Source: Anaerovibrio lipolyticus DSM 3074 (GTDB taxonomy: Bacteria; Bacillota; Negativicutes; Selenomonadales; Selenomonadaceae). From it: a DNA stretch of 64,000 nucleotides. Shown here piece by piece: positions 24,297 through 33,059 of this stretch (the stretch's first letter is position 1; each line of letters opens with the position of its first letter). The notes beneath the pieces were generated by a model. That model worked only from the letters and a program-made list of their open reading frames with translations. It had not been told where the DNA came from and did no database searches. Where the stretch lies: NCBI RefSeq assembly GCF_900141865.1, contig NZ_FQYW01000012.1, forward strand, positions 1-64,000, written 5' to 3'. The translations under genes were made by a program, and so were the position numbers.

Positions 24297-25517
24297 ATGC
24301 CAGTACGCATAGGACAAAGCTATGTTTCGGAGGCTGCGGCAGAATATGCCAAGGCTCGCCAAAAAGAACGGGCGGAAGCTGATGCTGCCCAGGAAAAAGG
24401 TGGTATCTTCTCGGAATTGCAGGGAAAATTCTCAGGGATGAAGTTTAGCGTTGGAACAAATCCTTTTTCTGGGGTGGGGACGAACAATGTTTCAATTTCA
24501 CCCAAAATATTGAAGCAAATGGAAAAAGACCCGGAGAAGCGGCTGGAGTATGAGGCTCTGCTATACGATGTCTCCAACACGGATCTAGTACAAGGGAGAA
24601 ACTTGCAATCTGCTGGTTGGATTATCGATGACAACGGCGGCCTTCGTGCTTGGAGCGTTGGCGTCAGTGATAACAGAAACCAGTCTTCTGTTAAGCGTTC
24701 TGATAAGAAAAACTGGTGGCAGGAATTGCTGGAGAAGCAGTCGAAAAAAAATAAAAACCGATCTAAGGGTTCTTTAAAAGCTTTACAGGAAAAGATTGAG
24801 GAAAAGAAGAAGGCTATGGCCTCGGAGCTTAAGGATATCCCGTATTTACCGGCAGACCAGCGCGCCCCAAAGCGGACGGCTGATAGTCATGTTACAGATA
24901 TTTTGCGGGAAAATGCTGAGAAAATTATGCAAATACCGTATAATGGTAATCCTATGCTTGCTAAGGCTTATCTGCAAAACACCAAGGCATCTGGCACAAG
25001 TCAGGCTTTTAAAAATATCGATGAATTAAGTGACTATTTGCGGGATAATTATCAGGTGGTTAGTGGCGGCATGACCAGTATTTCATCAAAGTATTTGAAG
25101 AAGTGCTTGACTGATGAAGATAGTCGTAACAGACTGTTTGATATTTTGCGGGCGGCGGATGAATCCTATGCCAGCCATAAGGATGAGGTTGGCTTTCAGG
25201 GGATGAATGTCAGGGTAGACGAAAATGGAGAAGTGACTACGGAATCGTCCAAAAGTACAGTTACAGTCAATGAAGGAAAACGTAGCCGTCAGATTGCTGC
25301 AGCGGCCACCCAGAAGGATATGCAAGCCGTAATTGCATTGTTGGAACAGGATTTACAGGAAGTGGAAGATGGTTATAAGCAAAATAAGTGCGATGAGGCG
25401 GAAGTAGAAAAAGTAAAAAGACTTCTGGCATCAGCCAAACAGCGAATGGGTACCTTGCCTGATAGGGAGCCAACCCAGGAGGAAGAAGCCATTATGTCCA
25501 TTAATATGTTGATTTAG
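24297..25517 (+). CDS. Uncharacterised protein, two-module member of the paralogous family
   Basis: The 406-residue protein has no signal peptide. Module 1 (NNVSISPKILKQMEKDPEKR, then AGWIIDDNGGLRAWSVGVSD) lies at about residues 60-125. Module 2 (MTSISSKYLKKCLTDEDSRN, then GFQGMNVRVDENGEV) lies at about 260-320. Both match the module of the proteins at 17187 and 17852. A lysine-rich coiled coil separates them, and a charged helical tail follows. The ATG follows GGGGAGGTAATTAAG. It is a single-gene unit behind shared element 3. The function is unknown. The family resembles DUF6033 as I recall it. Confidence 0.6.
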   Translation: MPVRIGQSYVSEAAAEYAKARQKERAEADAAQEKGGIFSELQGKFSGMKFSVGTNPFSGVGTNNVSISPKILKQMEKDPEKRLEYEALLYDVSNTDLVQGRNLQSAGWIIDDNGGLRAWSVGVSDNRNQSSVKRSDKKNWWQELLEKQSKKNKNRSKGSLKALQEKIEEKKKAMASELKDIPYLPADQRAPKRTADSHVTDILRENAEKIMQIPYNGNPMLAKAYLQNTKASGTSQAFKNIDELSDYLRDNYQVVSGGMTSISSKYLKKCLTDEDSRNRLFDILRAADESYASHKDEVGFQGMNVRVDENGEVTTESSKSTVTVNEGKRSRQIAAAATQKDMQAVIALLEQDLQEVEDGYKQNKCDEAEVEKVKRLLASAKQRMGTLPDREPTQEEEAIMSINMLI

Positions 25518-25563
25518 GACGATTAAGTATTATCACGAAAACTACAAAAAATGATTTATTTTT

Positions 25564-25604
25564 GAGCTGTGAGGAATGTGACTTTTTTTCTCCCAGCTTT
25601 TTTT
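25564..25604 (+). terminator. Possible terminator before rbgA
   Basis: AGCTG (25565-25569) can pair with CAGCT (25594-25598) with partial internal pairing, followed by seven T. Confidence 0.5.
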
Positions 25605-25690
25605 GTCCGAAAAGAGGATTTGCCAATACATTTCTTGGGCCGTATAATTAATATGTTGTTTTGTGTGCAGGTATAGATAGGAGTTTACAT

Positions 25691-26638
25691 ATGAATGATT
25701 ATATAAAGGAACGGGAAGAGAGCACTCGAAAGCTGGCTGCTGAGCAGGTGCTGCCTAATGTGCAGTGGTTTCCTGGTCATATGACCAAGGCCAGAAAAAT
25801 TATCACTGAAAATCTGAAGCTGGTGGATGTGGTAATTGAGCTGTTGGATGCTCGTATTCCATATAGTAGTGCCAATCCAATGCTGCAGGAGATTATTGCC
25901 GGTAAGCCTAAGGTGGTGGCACTGAATAAATCTGATTTGGCGGATCCTGCCATAACCAAGAAATGGGTTGCTTATTTCCGCAGTAAGGGTATTCAGGCAG
26001 TGGCCGTGGATGCCACCCAGGGTAAGGGAACTAAGCAACTGGTAAAAATCACCGAGGAGCTGGCTCGCTCCAAGACGGAAAAGCTGGTATCTAAGGGGGC
26101 CAAGGCTCGCTCTGCCAGAGTGATGATTCTAGGTATTCCAAATGTGGGAAAATCATCTCTTATAAACCGCCTTGCTGGTTCCAACAAGGCAAAGACTGCG
26201 GACAAGCCAGGGGTAACCCGCGCCAAGCAGTGGATTCGTCTTGCTGACAGTCTGGAGCTTTTGGATACTCCGGGTATTCTTTGGCCAAAGTTTGAGGATA
26301 TGAATGCAGGCCTTAAGCTGGCCTTTACTGGGGCTATCAACGATGAGGCAGTTGACAGGGAGCTTATCACCGGTGTGTTCCTCGATACCATGATTAAGCT
26401 GTATCCTGAGCGTATTAAGGAACGCTACAAGATTACAGATGAATTGCCCGAAACCTCTGGTGAGCTTTTGGAGCTTATTGGAAAGAAACGGGGCTGTCTT
26501 GTGAAGGGCGGCGTGGTGGATCTGGAAAAGGCACAACGTATTGTCCTCACAGATTTCAGAAGTGGCAAGCTGGGCACTGTCAGTCTTGATACGCCACCTG
26601 ATATTGAAGAGACCGAGAATTCTCAGGAGAAGAATTAA
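25691..26638 (+). CDS. rbgA: Ribosome biogenesis GTPase RbgA (YlqF)
   Basis: The 315-residue protein is a circularly permuted GTPase: G4 ALNKSDLAD near residue 77 comes before G1 GIPNVGKSSLINRL near 145, with G3 LLDTPGILWPKFED near 190. VQWFPGHMTKARKII at the N-terminus is the family signature. RbgA promotes late 50S subunit assembly. The ATG at 25691 follows AGGAGTTTACAT. It overlaps rnhB by one base (TAATG), an operon conserved in Firmicutes. Confidence 0.95.
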   Translation: MNDYIKEREESTRKLAAEQVLPNVQWFPGHMTKARKIITENLKLVDVVIELLDARIPYSSANPMLQEIIAGKPKVVALNKSDLADPAITKKWVAYFRSKGIQAVAVDATQGKGTKQLVKITEELARSKTEKLVSKGAKARSARVMILGIPNVGKSSLINRLAGSNKAKTADKPGVTRAKQWIRLADSLELLDTPGILWPKFEDMNAGLKLAFTGAINDEAVDRELITGVFLDTMIKLYPERIKERYKITDELPETSGELLELIGKKRGCLVKGGVVDLEKAQRIVLTDFRSGKLGTVSLDTPPDIEETENSQEKN

Positions 26639-27435
26639 TGAATATTGCAGACTTGTCGATAAAACAAATAGAGGGTTTGTTTGCGTCTGGCGAAGTTACT
26701 GAGGAGCTGTTGGAGGCTCTTAAGATGGATACCCGGGCGGCAGCAGGAAAAATCCTTAAACGCTATGAAAGACAGCAAAAGGAAATAGCCCGCGTCAAGG
26801 CCATGTACCGCTACGAGTATGAGGCCAGAAATGAAGGCCTTACTGTTATTGCGGGTGTTGATGAGGCAGGCCGTGGTCCTTTGGCAGGACCGGTATCTGT
26901 GGCAGCTGTTATTCTTCCAGAGGGGCTTATTATTCCCAAAATCAACGATTCAAAAAAGCTGTCCGAAAAGGTTCGAGATGAGCTTTATGATGAAATAATG
27001 GCCAAGGCTGTGAGTGTAAAGCAGGTTTTTGTGGATGAACGTACCATAGACAGAGTGAATATTTTACAGGCCACCATGAATGGCATGTATGAAGCTATAT
27101 TTGCCTTGGAACCACAGCCGGACAAGGTGCTTTTGGATGCAGTGAAGCTGGAAAATCTTCCTATGGCGTCTTTATCTCTTATTAAAGGAGATGCCAAGTC
27201 CGCATCTATTGCAGCAGCTTCCATTATTGCCAAGGTATCCCGTGATCGTCTTATGGATGAATATGATAAAAAATATCCTGAATATGGTTTTGCCGGGCAT
27301 AAGGGATATGGCACAGGGAGTCACATTGAGGCCATTCGTAAATACGGCCCATGTCCAATTCACAGATTGTCCTTTGAACCTATTAAATCAATGGTGGAAG
27401 AGACGGAAGATGTGGGGAATTTGTTTACTAATTAA
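26638..27435 (+). CDS. rnhB: Ribonuclease HII
   Basis: The 265-residue enzyme removes ribonucleotides from DNA. IAGVDEAGRGPLAGPVSVAA near residue 71 supplies the catalytic Asp-Glu and glycine-rich loop. VLLDAVKL near 160 and SIIAKVSRDRLMDEYDKKYP near 190 complete the metal site. The N-terminal 65-residue extension is usual for the Bacillus-type protein. It is cotranscribed with rbgA. Confidence 0.95.
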   Translation: MNIADLSIKQIEGLFASGEVTEELLEALKMDTRAAAGKILKRYERQQKEIARVKAMYRYEYEARNEGLTVIAGVDEAGRGPLAGPVSVAAVILPEGLIIPKINDSKKLSEKVRDELYDEIMAKAVSVKQVFVDERTIDRVNILQATMNGMYEAIFALEPQPDKVLLDAVKLENLPMASLSLIKGDAKSASIAAASIIAKVSRDRLMDEYDKKYPEYGFAGHKGYGTGSHIEAIRKYGPCPIHRLSFEPIKSMVEETEDVGNLFTN

Positions 27436-27520
27436 TCATGCATTTAAACATGATAATCGATATATTAATGCTTTTATAAAATGATAACCAGTATTTTGGT
27501 ATCCAGGAGGTGGAAAGGCC

Positions 27521-29710
27521 TTGCCAACAAATGTAACAGGAATGACGCCCTCAGTACAACCTGCGGAGCGGACACAAGAAACTAAAGGTGATAAGCTATC
27601 TGTCAAACGGGATGGCGGCGGCAGTTCCGGTTCTGCCTTTTCGCCCCGTACAGATGTAAATATAAAAAATTCCATAGATAATATGGCTGGTGTTCTGTCT
27701 AAGATTTCTACCCATCATTCTGAAGCGGAAAATGCCATTCCAAGTGAGCTGAAAAACATCATACAGAATATTATGCGCAATGCCTTTACTCTTGAAGGCA
27801 CCGTGGGAGAAGGCGTGGGCAGTTCTTTGGCCAGTCAGCGCTTTTCTGTGGAGCAGCTTAATACTTTGAGCAGAATCATGACGCAGCTGGGACAAATGGC
27901 TGATCAGGGCAAGCTGGGAGATTTTTCAGAAGGCTTGCAGACAGTGTTTGATAATCTTAAGGCAGTTCTTGGCAACAATAGCTCCATGGAGACTGTGAAT
28001 ATCAACAAATTGGCCTTTCAGCTGATGCAGCTTCCGGAAGGTGAGGAAATGCCACGGCAGCTTGAGCAGCTTCTGGCCCAGTTGGCCGCTGTCACTAATC
28101 CTCAGCCAGCCCAGGGGGCTCAGCAGCCAACAGAAGGTCTAAATATCTTAAATAAATTGGTGGATGCCTTTTTCCCTAAAAGTGCATTTACTGGGGATAC
28201 ATCTCAGTCACAGCCTCAGCAGGGGAATGCCCAGGGTACAGCAACGGGTAACTCTGCCCAGATGGCTCCTCAAGGTGTACAGACTGCTCTTCAGGGTGGG
28301 CAAGCAGCTCAATCCGGGGCAACTGCTAATTTGGCCAATAATATGGCGGGCAATGCTGGGGTTTCAGGGACCGAAAATATGCCTCAAGGTGCGGCCCAAC
28401 AGGTTAATGCTGGTGGGCAAGGGGCTCAACAGACTCAGACTGGCGGCAATGGCCCGCAGATGGCAAATCAGACTCAGACTGGAGGCAATGGCCCGCAGAT
28501 GGCAAATCAGACTCAGACTGGAGGCAATGGCCCGCAGATGGCAAATCAGACTCAACCAGGGGGCAATAGCCCTCAAATGGCAAGTCAGATCCAGCAGGGG
28601 ACAACGGGCACTACTGTCAATACTGCTGGTAATCCTGCTAATGCTACCAGTGTAATGGCTGAAAATACTGCTATGCCACAGGGGATGGCACAGACTCAGG
28701 GGAATCAGAGTACTCAGCAAAATACTGCTATGCCTAATCAATCAACTATGGCTGCCGAAGAAGCTAATCAGTCCCAGACGAATTTTACGATTCCTGGCCG
28801 TGAGACCATTAATGTGCGCCTAAATAATATTGGTATGGCTTATGAGGGTACCTCTGCCAGAATGAATGGTCCCGTGGAGCAGAACCCTTTGTTTAGAAGT
28901 ATTTTCAACCGTTTCGGTCCTCAGCATCCTATTGAAAATAATAATGCGCCTGCTGCTAATACCACCCAATACCAGCTGCCTCAAATGGACAGCCAACAAG
29001 TGGCCTTGGCTTTAAAGGACGCTGGACAGCTGATTATGAAAAATATGGAGCTGACTCCTAAAGAAACTCAGCTTCTTAACAATTTTATCAATGAGAATCA
29101 GGGGATGCTGTCTGAGCAGGATGCCAAGCAGCTAAATACCTTGCTTCGTACAATAGAAGGCAATATGCCGGCTTCAGTTCAGCAGGCGGCCCAGAAAATG
29201 GGATTTGATGCATTGCCAAAGCTGTGGGCATTTATGCAGCTGGCGGATATCAGTACCTTGAAGAAAATGAAGGGCTATCAGTACAGAAGTGCCAGCAAGG
29301 AAATTGTTAATTTTACCAATGCTATAAAGGGCTCCATGGATAGTGACGGTGCCTTTAAGGCTGATGGTCAAAAATCTATTTCCTATATGATGCCTTTGTA
29401 TGTAGGGGATGGTACTCTTAGCTATCCTGCATATCTTCATATTTACGATGAACCGCCACATGAGGATGAATACGGTGTTACCCGTAAGGATACGTGGTTC
29501 CGTGTATGTGTGCTGACAGATGAAATTGGTGCTGTGGACGTTGTATGCCGCCTGTACGATGGCAATAATCTTAATCTTAGGGTGGTGTTCTCGGATAATG
29601 AAGCTGTGGATGAATTTAAGGAATATCTCCCAGATATCCGCAAGGCACTTTATAATACTCCGATTAACCTGACTGATTTAAAGATAGGAACTGTAAGCAA
29701 TGATGAATAA
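27521..29710 (+). CDS. Large Gln/Asn-rich protein, YlqG / hook-length-control-like
   Basis: TTG is taken as start because AGGAGGTG lies 9 bases upstream. The 729-residue product has a low-complexity Gln/Asn/Gly centre with four 13-residue repeats (QTQTGGNGPQMAN) at about residues 304-355. A folded C-terminus begins near 520 (MKNMELTPKETQLLNNFINE, then LPKLWAFMQLADISTLKKMK). The position between rnhB and an FlhB-C-like gene matches B. subtilis ylqG. Low-complexity middle plus globular end recalls FliK hook-length rulers, whose partner is FlhB. Function is inferred from this context only. Confidence 0.65.
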   Translation: MPTNVTGMTPSVQPAERTQETKGDKLSVKRDGGGSSGSAFSPRTDVNIKNSIDNMAGVLSKISTHHSEAENAIPSELKNIIQNIMRNAFTLEGTVGEGVGSSLASQRFSVEQLNTLSRIMTQLGQMADQGKLGDFSEGLQTVFDNLKAVLGNNSSMETVNINKLAFQLMQLPEGEEMPRQLEQLLAQLAAVTNPQPAQGAQQPTEGLNILNKLVDAFFPKSAFTGDTSQSQPQQGNAQGTATGNSAQMAPQGVQTALQGGQAAQSGATANLANNMAGNAGVSGTENMPQGAAQQVNAGGQGAQQTQTGGNGPQMANQTQTGGNGPQMANQTQTGGNGPQMANQTQPGGNSPQMASQIQQGTTGTTVNTAGNPANATSVMAENTAMPQGMAQTQGNQSTQQNTAMPNQSTMAAEEANQSQTNFTIPGRETINVRLNNIGMAYEGTSARMNGPVEQNPLFRSIFNRFGPQHPIENNNAPAANTTQYQLPQMDSQQVALALKDAGQLIMKNMELTPKETQLLNNFINENQGMLSEQDAKQLNTLLRTIEGNMPASVQQAAQKMGFDALPKLWAFMQLADISTLKKMKGYQYRSASKEIVNFTNAIKGSMDSDGAFKADGQKSISYMMPLYVGDGTLSYPAYLHIYDEPPHEDEYGVTRKDTWFRVCVLTDEIGAVDVVCRLYDGNNLNLRVVFSDNEAVDEFKEYLPDIRKALYNTPINLTDLKIGTVSNDE
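28430..28585 (+). repeat. 39-bp tandem repeat, four units, in coding sequence
   Basis: Three nearly identical units (28430, 28469, 28508) and one diverged unit (28547) encode QTQTGGNGPQMAN. They are in frame, so copy-number change would alter length without breaking the gene. Confidence 0.9.
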
Positions 29711-30044
29711 AGGAAGACGGCCGCAGGAAGACCCGGAATTGGATCCCCTTGCAGAGAAGAAAGCCGTAGCACTTAAATACGATCCTGAAAAAAACATGGC
29801 ACCAAAGGTGGTGGCCAAGGGTAAAGGGCACGTTGCAGAAAATATTCTGGAGGCTGCCAAAAAAGGAAAGGTGCCCGTTTATCAGAATAAATCCTTGGTA
29901 AATATGCTTATGGCTCTGGAACTGGACAAGGAAATTCCCACAGAGCTGTATACCACTGTGGCTGAAATTCTGGCCTATGTTTATAGGATTGATCAGCGGC
30001 GCAAGGATATGAAAAATCAGATGCCGCCAATGAAAGGCATGTAA
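29700..30044 (+). CDS. FlhB C-terminal-domain homologue (EscU/YscU family, YlqH-like)
   Basis: The 114-residue protein matches the cytoplasmic domain of FlhB: AVALKYDPEKNMAPKVVAKG near residue 22, VPVYQNKSLVNMLMALELDK near 58, then IPTELYTTVAEILAYVYRID. In FlhB the NPTH site self-cleaves. Here the equivalent stretch is absent at the N-terminus, as in stand-alone YlqH/FhlX proteins, which can substitute for the FlhB export-switch domain. It overlaps the upstream gene by 11 bases and yraN by one. Confidence 0.8.
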   Translation: MMNKGRRPQEDPELDPLAEKKAVALKYDPEKNMAPKVVAKGKGHVAENILEAAKKGKVPVYQNKSLVNMLMALELDKEIPTELYTTVAEILAYVYRIDQRRKDMKNQMPPMKGM

Positions 30045-30406
30045 TGAACAATAAGATTTTGGGAAATAAGGGAGAGCAGGCTGCAGCCCAATATTTGGAA
30101 AATCACGGATATTTTATTCGTGAGAGAAATTATCGGGCAAGGACTGGGGAAATAGATATTATTGCCAGCAAGGGGGATACCATATCCTTTGTGGAGGTAA
30201 AGACCAGGGGCTCTGTGAAATATGGGGCACCGGCTGAAGCAGTAAATTACTTCAAGCAGCAAAAAATAATCCGTACTGCCCAGATGTATATAAGGTATAA
30301 GGGACTTAATGATTATTTTTACCGCTTTGATGTGCTGGAAATTTTGGCACCTAAAAGTGGCAGCATGAGCTTCAGACTTATTGAGAATGCCTTTGAAGCT
30401 GTATAA
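30044..30406 (+). CDS. YraN family protein (UPF0102, endonuclease-like fold)
   Basis: The 120-residue protein shows NKGEQAAAQYLENHGYFIRE near residue 6 and the restriction-like core GEIDIIASKGDTISFVEVKT near 35-55 (D...ExK pattern). The biological role is unknown. It is the last gene of the rbgA operon, overlapping the previous stop (TAATG). Confidence 0.9.
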   Translation: MNNKILGNKGEQAAAQYLENHGYFIRERNYRARTGEIDIIASKGDTISFVEVKTRGSVKYGAPAEAVNYFKQQKIIRTAQMYIRYKGLNDYFYRFDVLEILAPKSGSMSFRLIENAFEAV

Positions 30407-30557
30407 CGAGCTTTAAGATGTTTAGGTGGGGGAAAACAAACTACAACAGCTGGTGAGCATATCTCCCAGCTCGTTGAAACGCTAATTGGAAGATTTTTCT
30501 TCTAAAGAAGAAAAATTTGAACAATGGCGTTATAATCATGGCTTTTTTGGAGGATGT

Positions 30558-31121
30558 ATGAAAATTATAGTTGGAATAACGGGGGCAAGTGGCAGTATTT
30601 ATGGTCTCCGTCTTATAGAGGTGCTGAAGGAAGCGGGGCATCAGGTTCATGTGGTGCTTACGGAGAGTGGCGAAAAGGTAGTGAAGTTTGAGTGCCCTGA
30701 CATTTATGAGAGGATTCTGAGCAGTGCAGACATGCTTCATGATGTACATAATATTGGTGCTTCAATTGCCAGTGGTTCTTTTAGGGCTGATGCCATGGTG
30801 GTAGTGCCCGCTTCAATGAAGACGGTAGCCTGTATTGCCACTGGGGTCACGGATAATCTCCTGACTCGGGCTGCTGACGTGATTCTAAAGGAGGGCCGCC
30901 GCCTTATAGTGGTGCCTCGTGAAACCCCAATGCATGCCGGACACTTGGAAAATCTACTCAAGGTGTCCCGTTTGGGTGCTATGGTGATTCCGGCCAGTCC
31001 AGGATTTTATCATTTACCGAAAACTTTGATGGACTTGGTGGATATGCTGGTTGGGAAAATCTGCGACAGCTTAAATGTGGAGAATAATTTATTTCGTCAC
31101 TGGGACGGAAATATGGAATAA
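30558..31121 (+). CDS. ubiX: Flavin prenyltransferase UbiX
   Basis: The start ATG 30558 is preceded by TTGGAGGATGT. The 187-residue enzyme makes prenylated FMN, the cofactor of UbiD-type decarboxylases. IVGITGASGSIYGLRLIEVL at the N-terminus binds FMN. VVVPASMKTVACIATGVTDN near 75, VVPRETPMHAGHLENLLKVS near 115 and LVDMLVGKICDSLNV near 160 are signatures. No ubiD partner lies in the window. Hairpins at 30449-30472 and 30491-30518 lie upstream. Confidence 0.9.
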   Translation: MKIIVGITGASGSIYGLRLIEVLKEAGHQVHVVLTESGEKVVKFECPDIYERILSSADMLHDVHNIGASIASGSFRADAMVVVPASMKTVACIATGVTDNLLTRAADVILKEGRRLIVVPRETPMHAGHLENLLKVSRLGAMVIPASPGFYHLPKTLMDLVDMLVGKICDSLNVENNLFRHWDGNME

Positions 31122-31126
31122 ATTTT

Positions 31127-31154
31127 GAAGGTTGCGAAAGCAGCCTTCTTTTTT
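31127..31154 (+). terminator. Terminator after ubiX
   Basis: GAAGGTTGC and GCAGCCTTC form a 9-bp stem with a GAAA loop (one G-T pair), followed by six T. Confidence 0.8.
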
Positions 31155-31165
31155 ATTGTATTTTG

Positions 31166-31194
31166 TTTACAAGCCTAAAATATTTTGATAAAAT
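31166..31194 (+). promoter_or_regulatory. Sigma-70-type promoter of the PC4-like gene
   Basis: TTTACA (31166-31171) and TAAAAT (31189-31194) with a 17-base spacer. Confidence 0.65.
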
Positions 31195-31236
31195 ACAGAT
31201 ATAGATAATATTATTAATCAAGGAGTGTGTTTTACA

Positions 31237-31473
31237 ATGGAAAACAACGAAAAGAGAGAAATTACCTGTGAAATCAAGGAGGAGTTTGGAGTAATTGCTG
31301 AGGACAGACGGGGCTGGCACAAGGAGCTGAATCTTGTATCCTGGAATCACCTTAATCCAAAGTATGACATTCGTGAATGGTCTTCGGACAGAAGTCGTAT
31401 GGGGAAGGGCGTCACCTTCACCAAGGATGAGATTGTGGTGCTGAGAAATCTGTTGAATGACCTGGCAATCTGA
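31237..31473 (+). CDS. YdbC-like PC4 (p15) family ssDNA-binding protein
   Basis: The ATG at 31237 follows AAGGAGTGTGTTTTACA. The 78-residue protein has ITCEIKEEFGVIAEDRRGWH, then KELNLVSWNHLNPKYDIREW and MGKGVTFTKDEIVVLRNLL, the bacterial PC4-like pattern known from YdbC. YdbC binds single-stranded DNA as a dimer. A terminator follows. Confidence 0.85.
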   Translation: MENNEKREITCEIKEEFGVIAEDRRGWHKELNLVSWNHLNPKYDIREWSSDRSRMGKGVTFTKDEIVVLRNLLNDLAI

Positions 31474-31500
31474 CAGGCACAAAATATTATATTGCTTTAT

Positions 31501-31532
31501 AAGTGGATTTGAATTATTCAAGTCCACTTTTT
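31501..31532 (+). terminator. Terminator after PC4-like gene
   Basis: AAGTGGATTTGAA pairs with TTCAAGTCCACTT (one mismatch) with a 3-base loop, followed by TTT. Confidence 0.85.
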
Positions 31533-31672
31533 GTTAGGAAAAGATAATTTGGCGTTTTTATGTTGATTTACGAAATACACCATTATGGTTTATAATATTA
31601 TCTGCCAATCCAGCCTTGCTTAAGAATTTGCCTACAACAGAAGTTTATGAAGTGTAAAGGGAGTGTATCCAT

Positions 31673-32278
31673 ATGCAGTCAGAAAAAGAGAAAATGCTTA
31701 ATGGACAATGGTTTCAGGACAACGAGCCTTGGATGGTGAAGCAACGGGCTTTGGCCGGGAATACTTCTACAATTTATAATCAGACTATGGTGGAGGAGAA
31801 GGAGAAAAGACAGAAGCTGCTGAAAGACCTTCTGGGGCATATTGGGGAGAATTCCTTTATTGCCAATGGGGTACAGTTTGATTATGGCTGCAATATCTAT
31901 ATTGGGGATGATGTATATATTAACTTCAATGTTGTATTTCTTGATGGCAATGAAATCCATATTGGGGACAGATGCCTGATTGGTCCAGGGGTGCTTTTTG
32001 CCACGCCTTCCCATCCAATGGTTGCTGATGAGCGTTCCAAGCATTTTAACCAGTATGGGGCCTATTATCCGGAAAAGGTTGAAAAAATCATTTTGGAGGA
32101 AGATGTTTGGGTAGGCGGCAATGTTACCATTATGCCGGGGGTAAAAATCGGCAAGGGATCAATCATCGGTGGCGGTAGCGTAGTCACCAGGGATATTCCT
32201 GCCAATTCATTGGCCGTGGGAAATCCTTGCAGAGTATTACGCCAAATTACAGAGAAAGATCGAATTGGACATGTTTGA
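31673..32278 (+). CDS. Maltose/galactoside O-acetyltransferase family protein
   Basis: The 201-residue left-handed beta-helix protein carries hexapeptide repeats (IYIGDDVYINFNVVFLDGNE, then IHIGDRCLIGPGVLFATPSH) with the catalytic-type His in ATPSHPM near residue 110, and VWVGGNVTIMPGVKIGKGSI, then IGGGSVVTRDIPANSLAVGN. It transfers acetyl from acetyl-CoA to a sugar. The substrate cannot be fixed. An N-terminal Mac domain (EKMLNGQWFQDNEPWMVKQR) is present. The gene appears intact. Confidence 0.9.
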   Translation: MQSEKEKMLNGQWFQDNEPWMVKQRALAGNTSTIYNQTMVEEKEKRQKLLKDLLGHIGENSFIANGVQFDYGCNIYIGDDVYINFNVVFLDGNEIHIGDRCLIGPGVLFATPSHPMVADERSKHFNQYGAYYPEKVEKIILEEDVWVGGNVTIMPGVKIGKGSIIGGGSVVTRDIPANSLAVGNPCRVLRQITEKDRIGHV

Positions 32279-32547
32279 TTCTTTTGGATAGAAACGATTA
32301 TTTTGACCATAGTTACGGTGAGAATTTACCCATAAAAGTTAAAATGTACGGTTTGAACGATGAAGCCTTTAAAGGGGTAAGCTGGTGTAGTGAAAAGAAA
32401 TGCTTGGCAGTTTTGACATGGCTGACCAGGGAAGAATATTGGATTGGCTATGCCTTTAATTCTCGCTGGGAAAAGGGCCATCCTCAAAAGGTGTTAAAGC
32501 GGTTAATGAAGCTGTTATCTATAAAAATGTCTCGAGCTAGGAATTAA
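32279..32547 (+). pseudogene. Possible coding remnant after the acetyltransferase
   Basis: Directly after the acetyltransferase stop an open frame reads LILLDRNDYFDHSYGENLPI, then VKMYGLNDEAFKGVSWCSEK and CLAVLTWLTREEYWIGYAFN. It has protein-like composition but no start site or RBS, and I do not recognise the family. An internal ATG at 32344 is the only candidate start. Confidence 0.3.
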
Positions 32548-32570
32548 CATTTAGTTGAGGGGTGAAATTT

Positions 32571-32684
32571 ATGCCTCGAGGGAAAAATATCAATTTGTAT
32601 TTAATGGATGGTGAAGTTAATGGTAGAGTGAAGTGTACATTGGCAAATATGAAAGTTTTTGACTGTATAAATATAAATATTTAA
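32571..32684 (+). pseudogene. GIY-YIG nuclease family (DUF4357) N-terminal fragment
   Basis: ATG after GAGGGGTGAAATTT starts MPRGKNINLYLMDGEVNGRV, then KCTLANMKVFDCININI and stop. The first 27 residues match the start of GIY-YIG nuclease proteins of the type MPRGK-INLFLMDG-NGRIKCTLANW, and then the similarity breaks off. Between 32700 and 32900 I see no gene. Confidence 0.55.
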
Positions 32685-32925
32685 AACAATTTTCGAATTG
32701 ACACTACAAATGCAAAGCAGTAATATATAAGTACCAAACAGGTGTATAAAAGAATAAACCTAAGGGGCCTTTGGTAACTGTATTCCAATTCATATTGAAA
32801 TGCTGGAACCAAAGGCTTTTTTGTTTGGTTAATAATAAACAGATAACGTGTATTATTATTGAAAAATATACGACGGATGTATATAATGTGAGAAGAGGGA
32901 TAACGATGACAGTCCCATAATAAAT

Positions 32926-33009
32926 AAGTATTTTAGAATTCCCCGTCATGCATCTGAAATAAAGATAGGGACAGTAGAGGCTATCTTAAAACAGTCAGGT
33001 ATTAAGTAA
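32926..33009 (+). pseudogene. hicA: HicA toxin, C-terminal remnant
   Basis: KYFRIPRHASEIKIGTVEAI, then LKQSGIK and stop, matches the end of HicA toxins (VPRH..E-K-GT---ILKQ-GI). Upstream, another frame gives VRRGITMTVP before a stop, so a frameshift separates parts of the old gene, and the catalytic His region is not recoverable. It lies 50 bases before a HicB gene. Confidence 0.6.
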
Positions 33010-33059
33010 AAGCAAGGAATTGAGTTTTATTCAAATAATGTTAAAGGAGTGAATAAAAA

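Noticed and set aside
28430-28585. CRISPR-like array
   Set aside because: The 39-bp units are adjacent without spacers and encode an in-frame peptide repeat. No cas genes are present.
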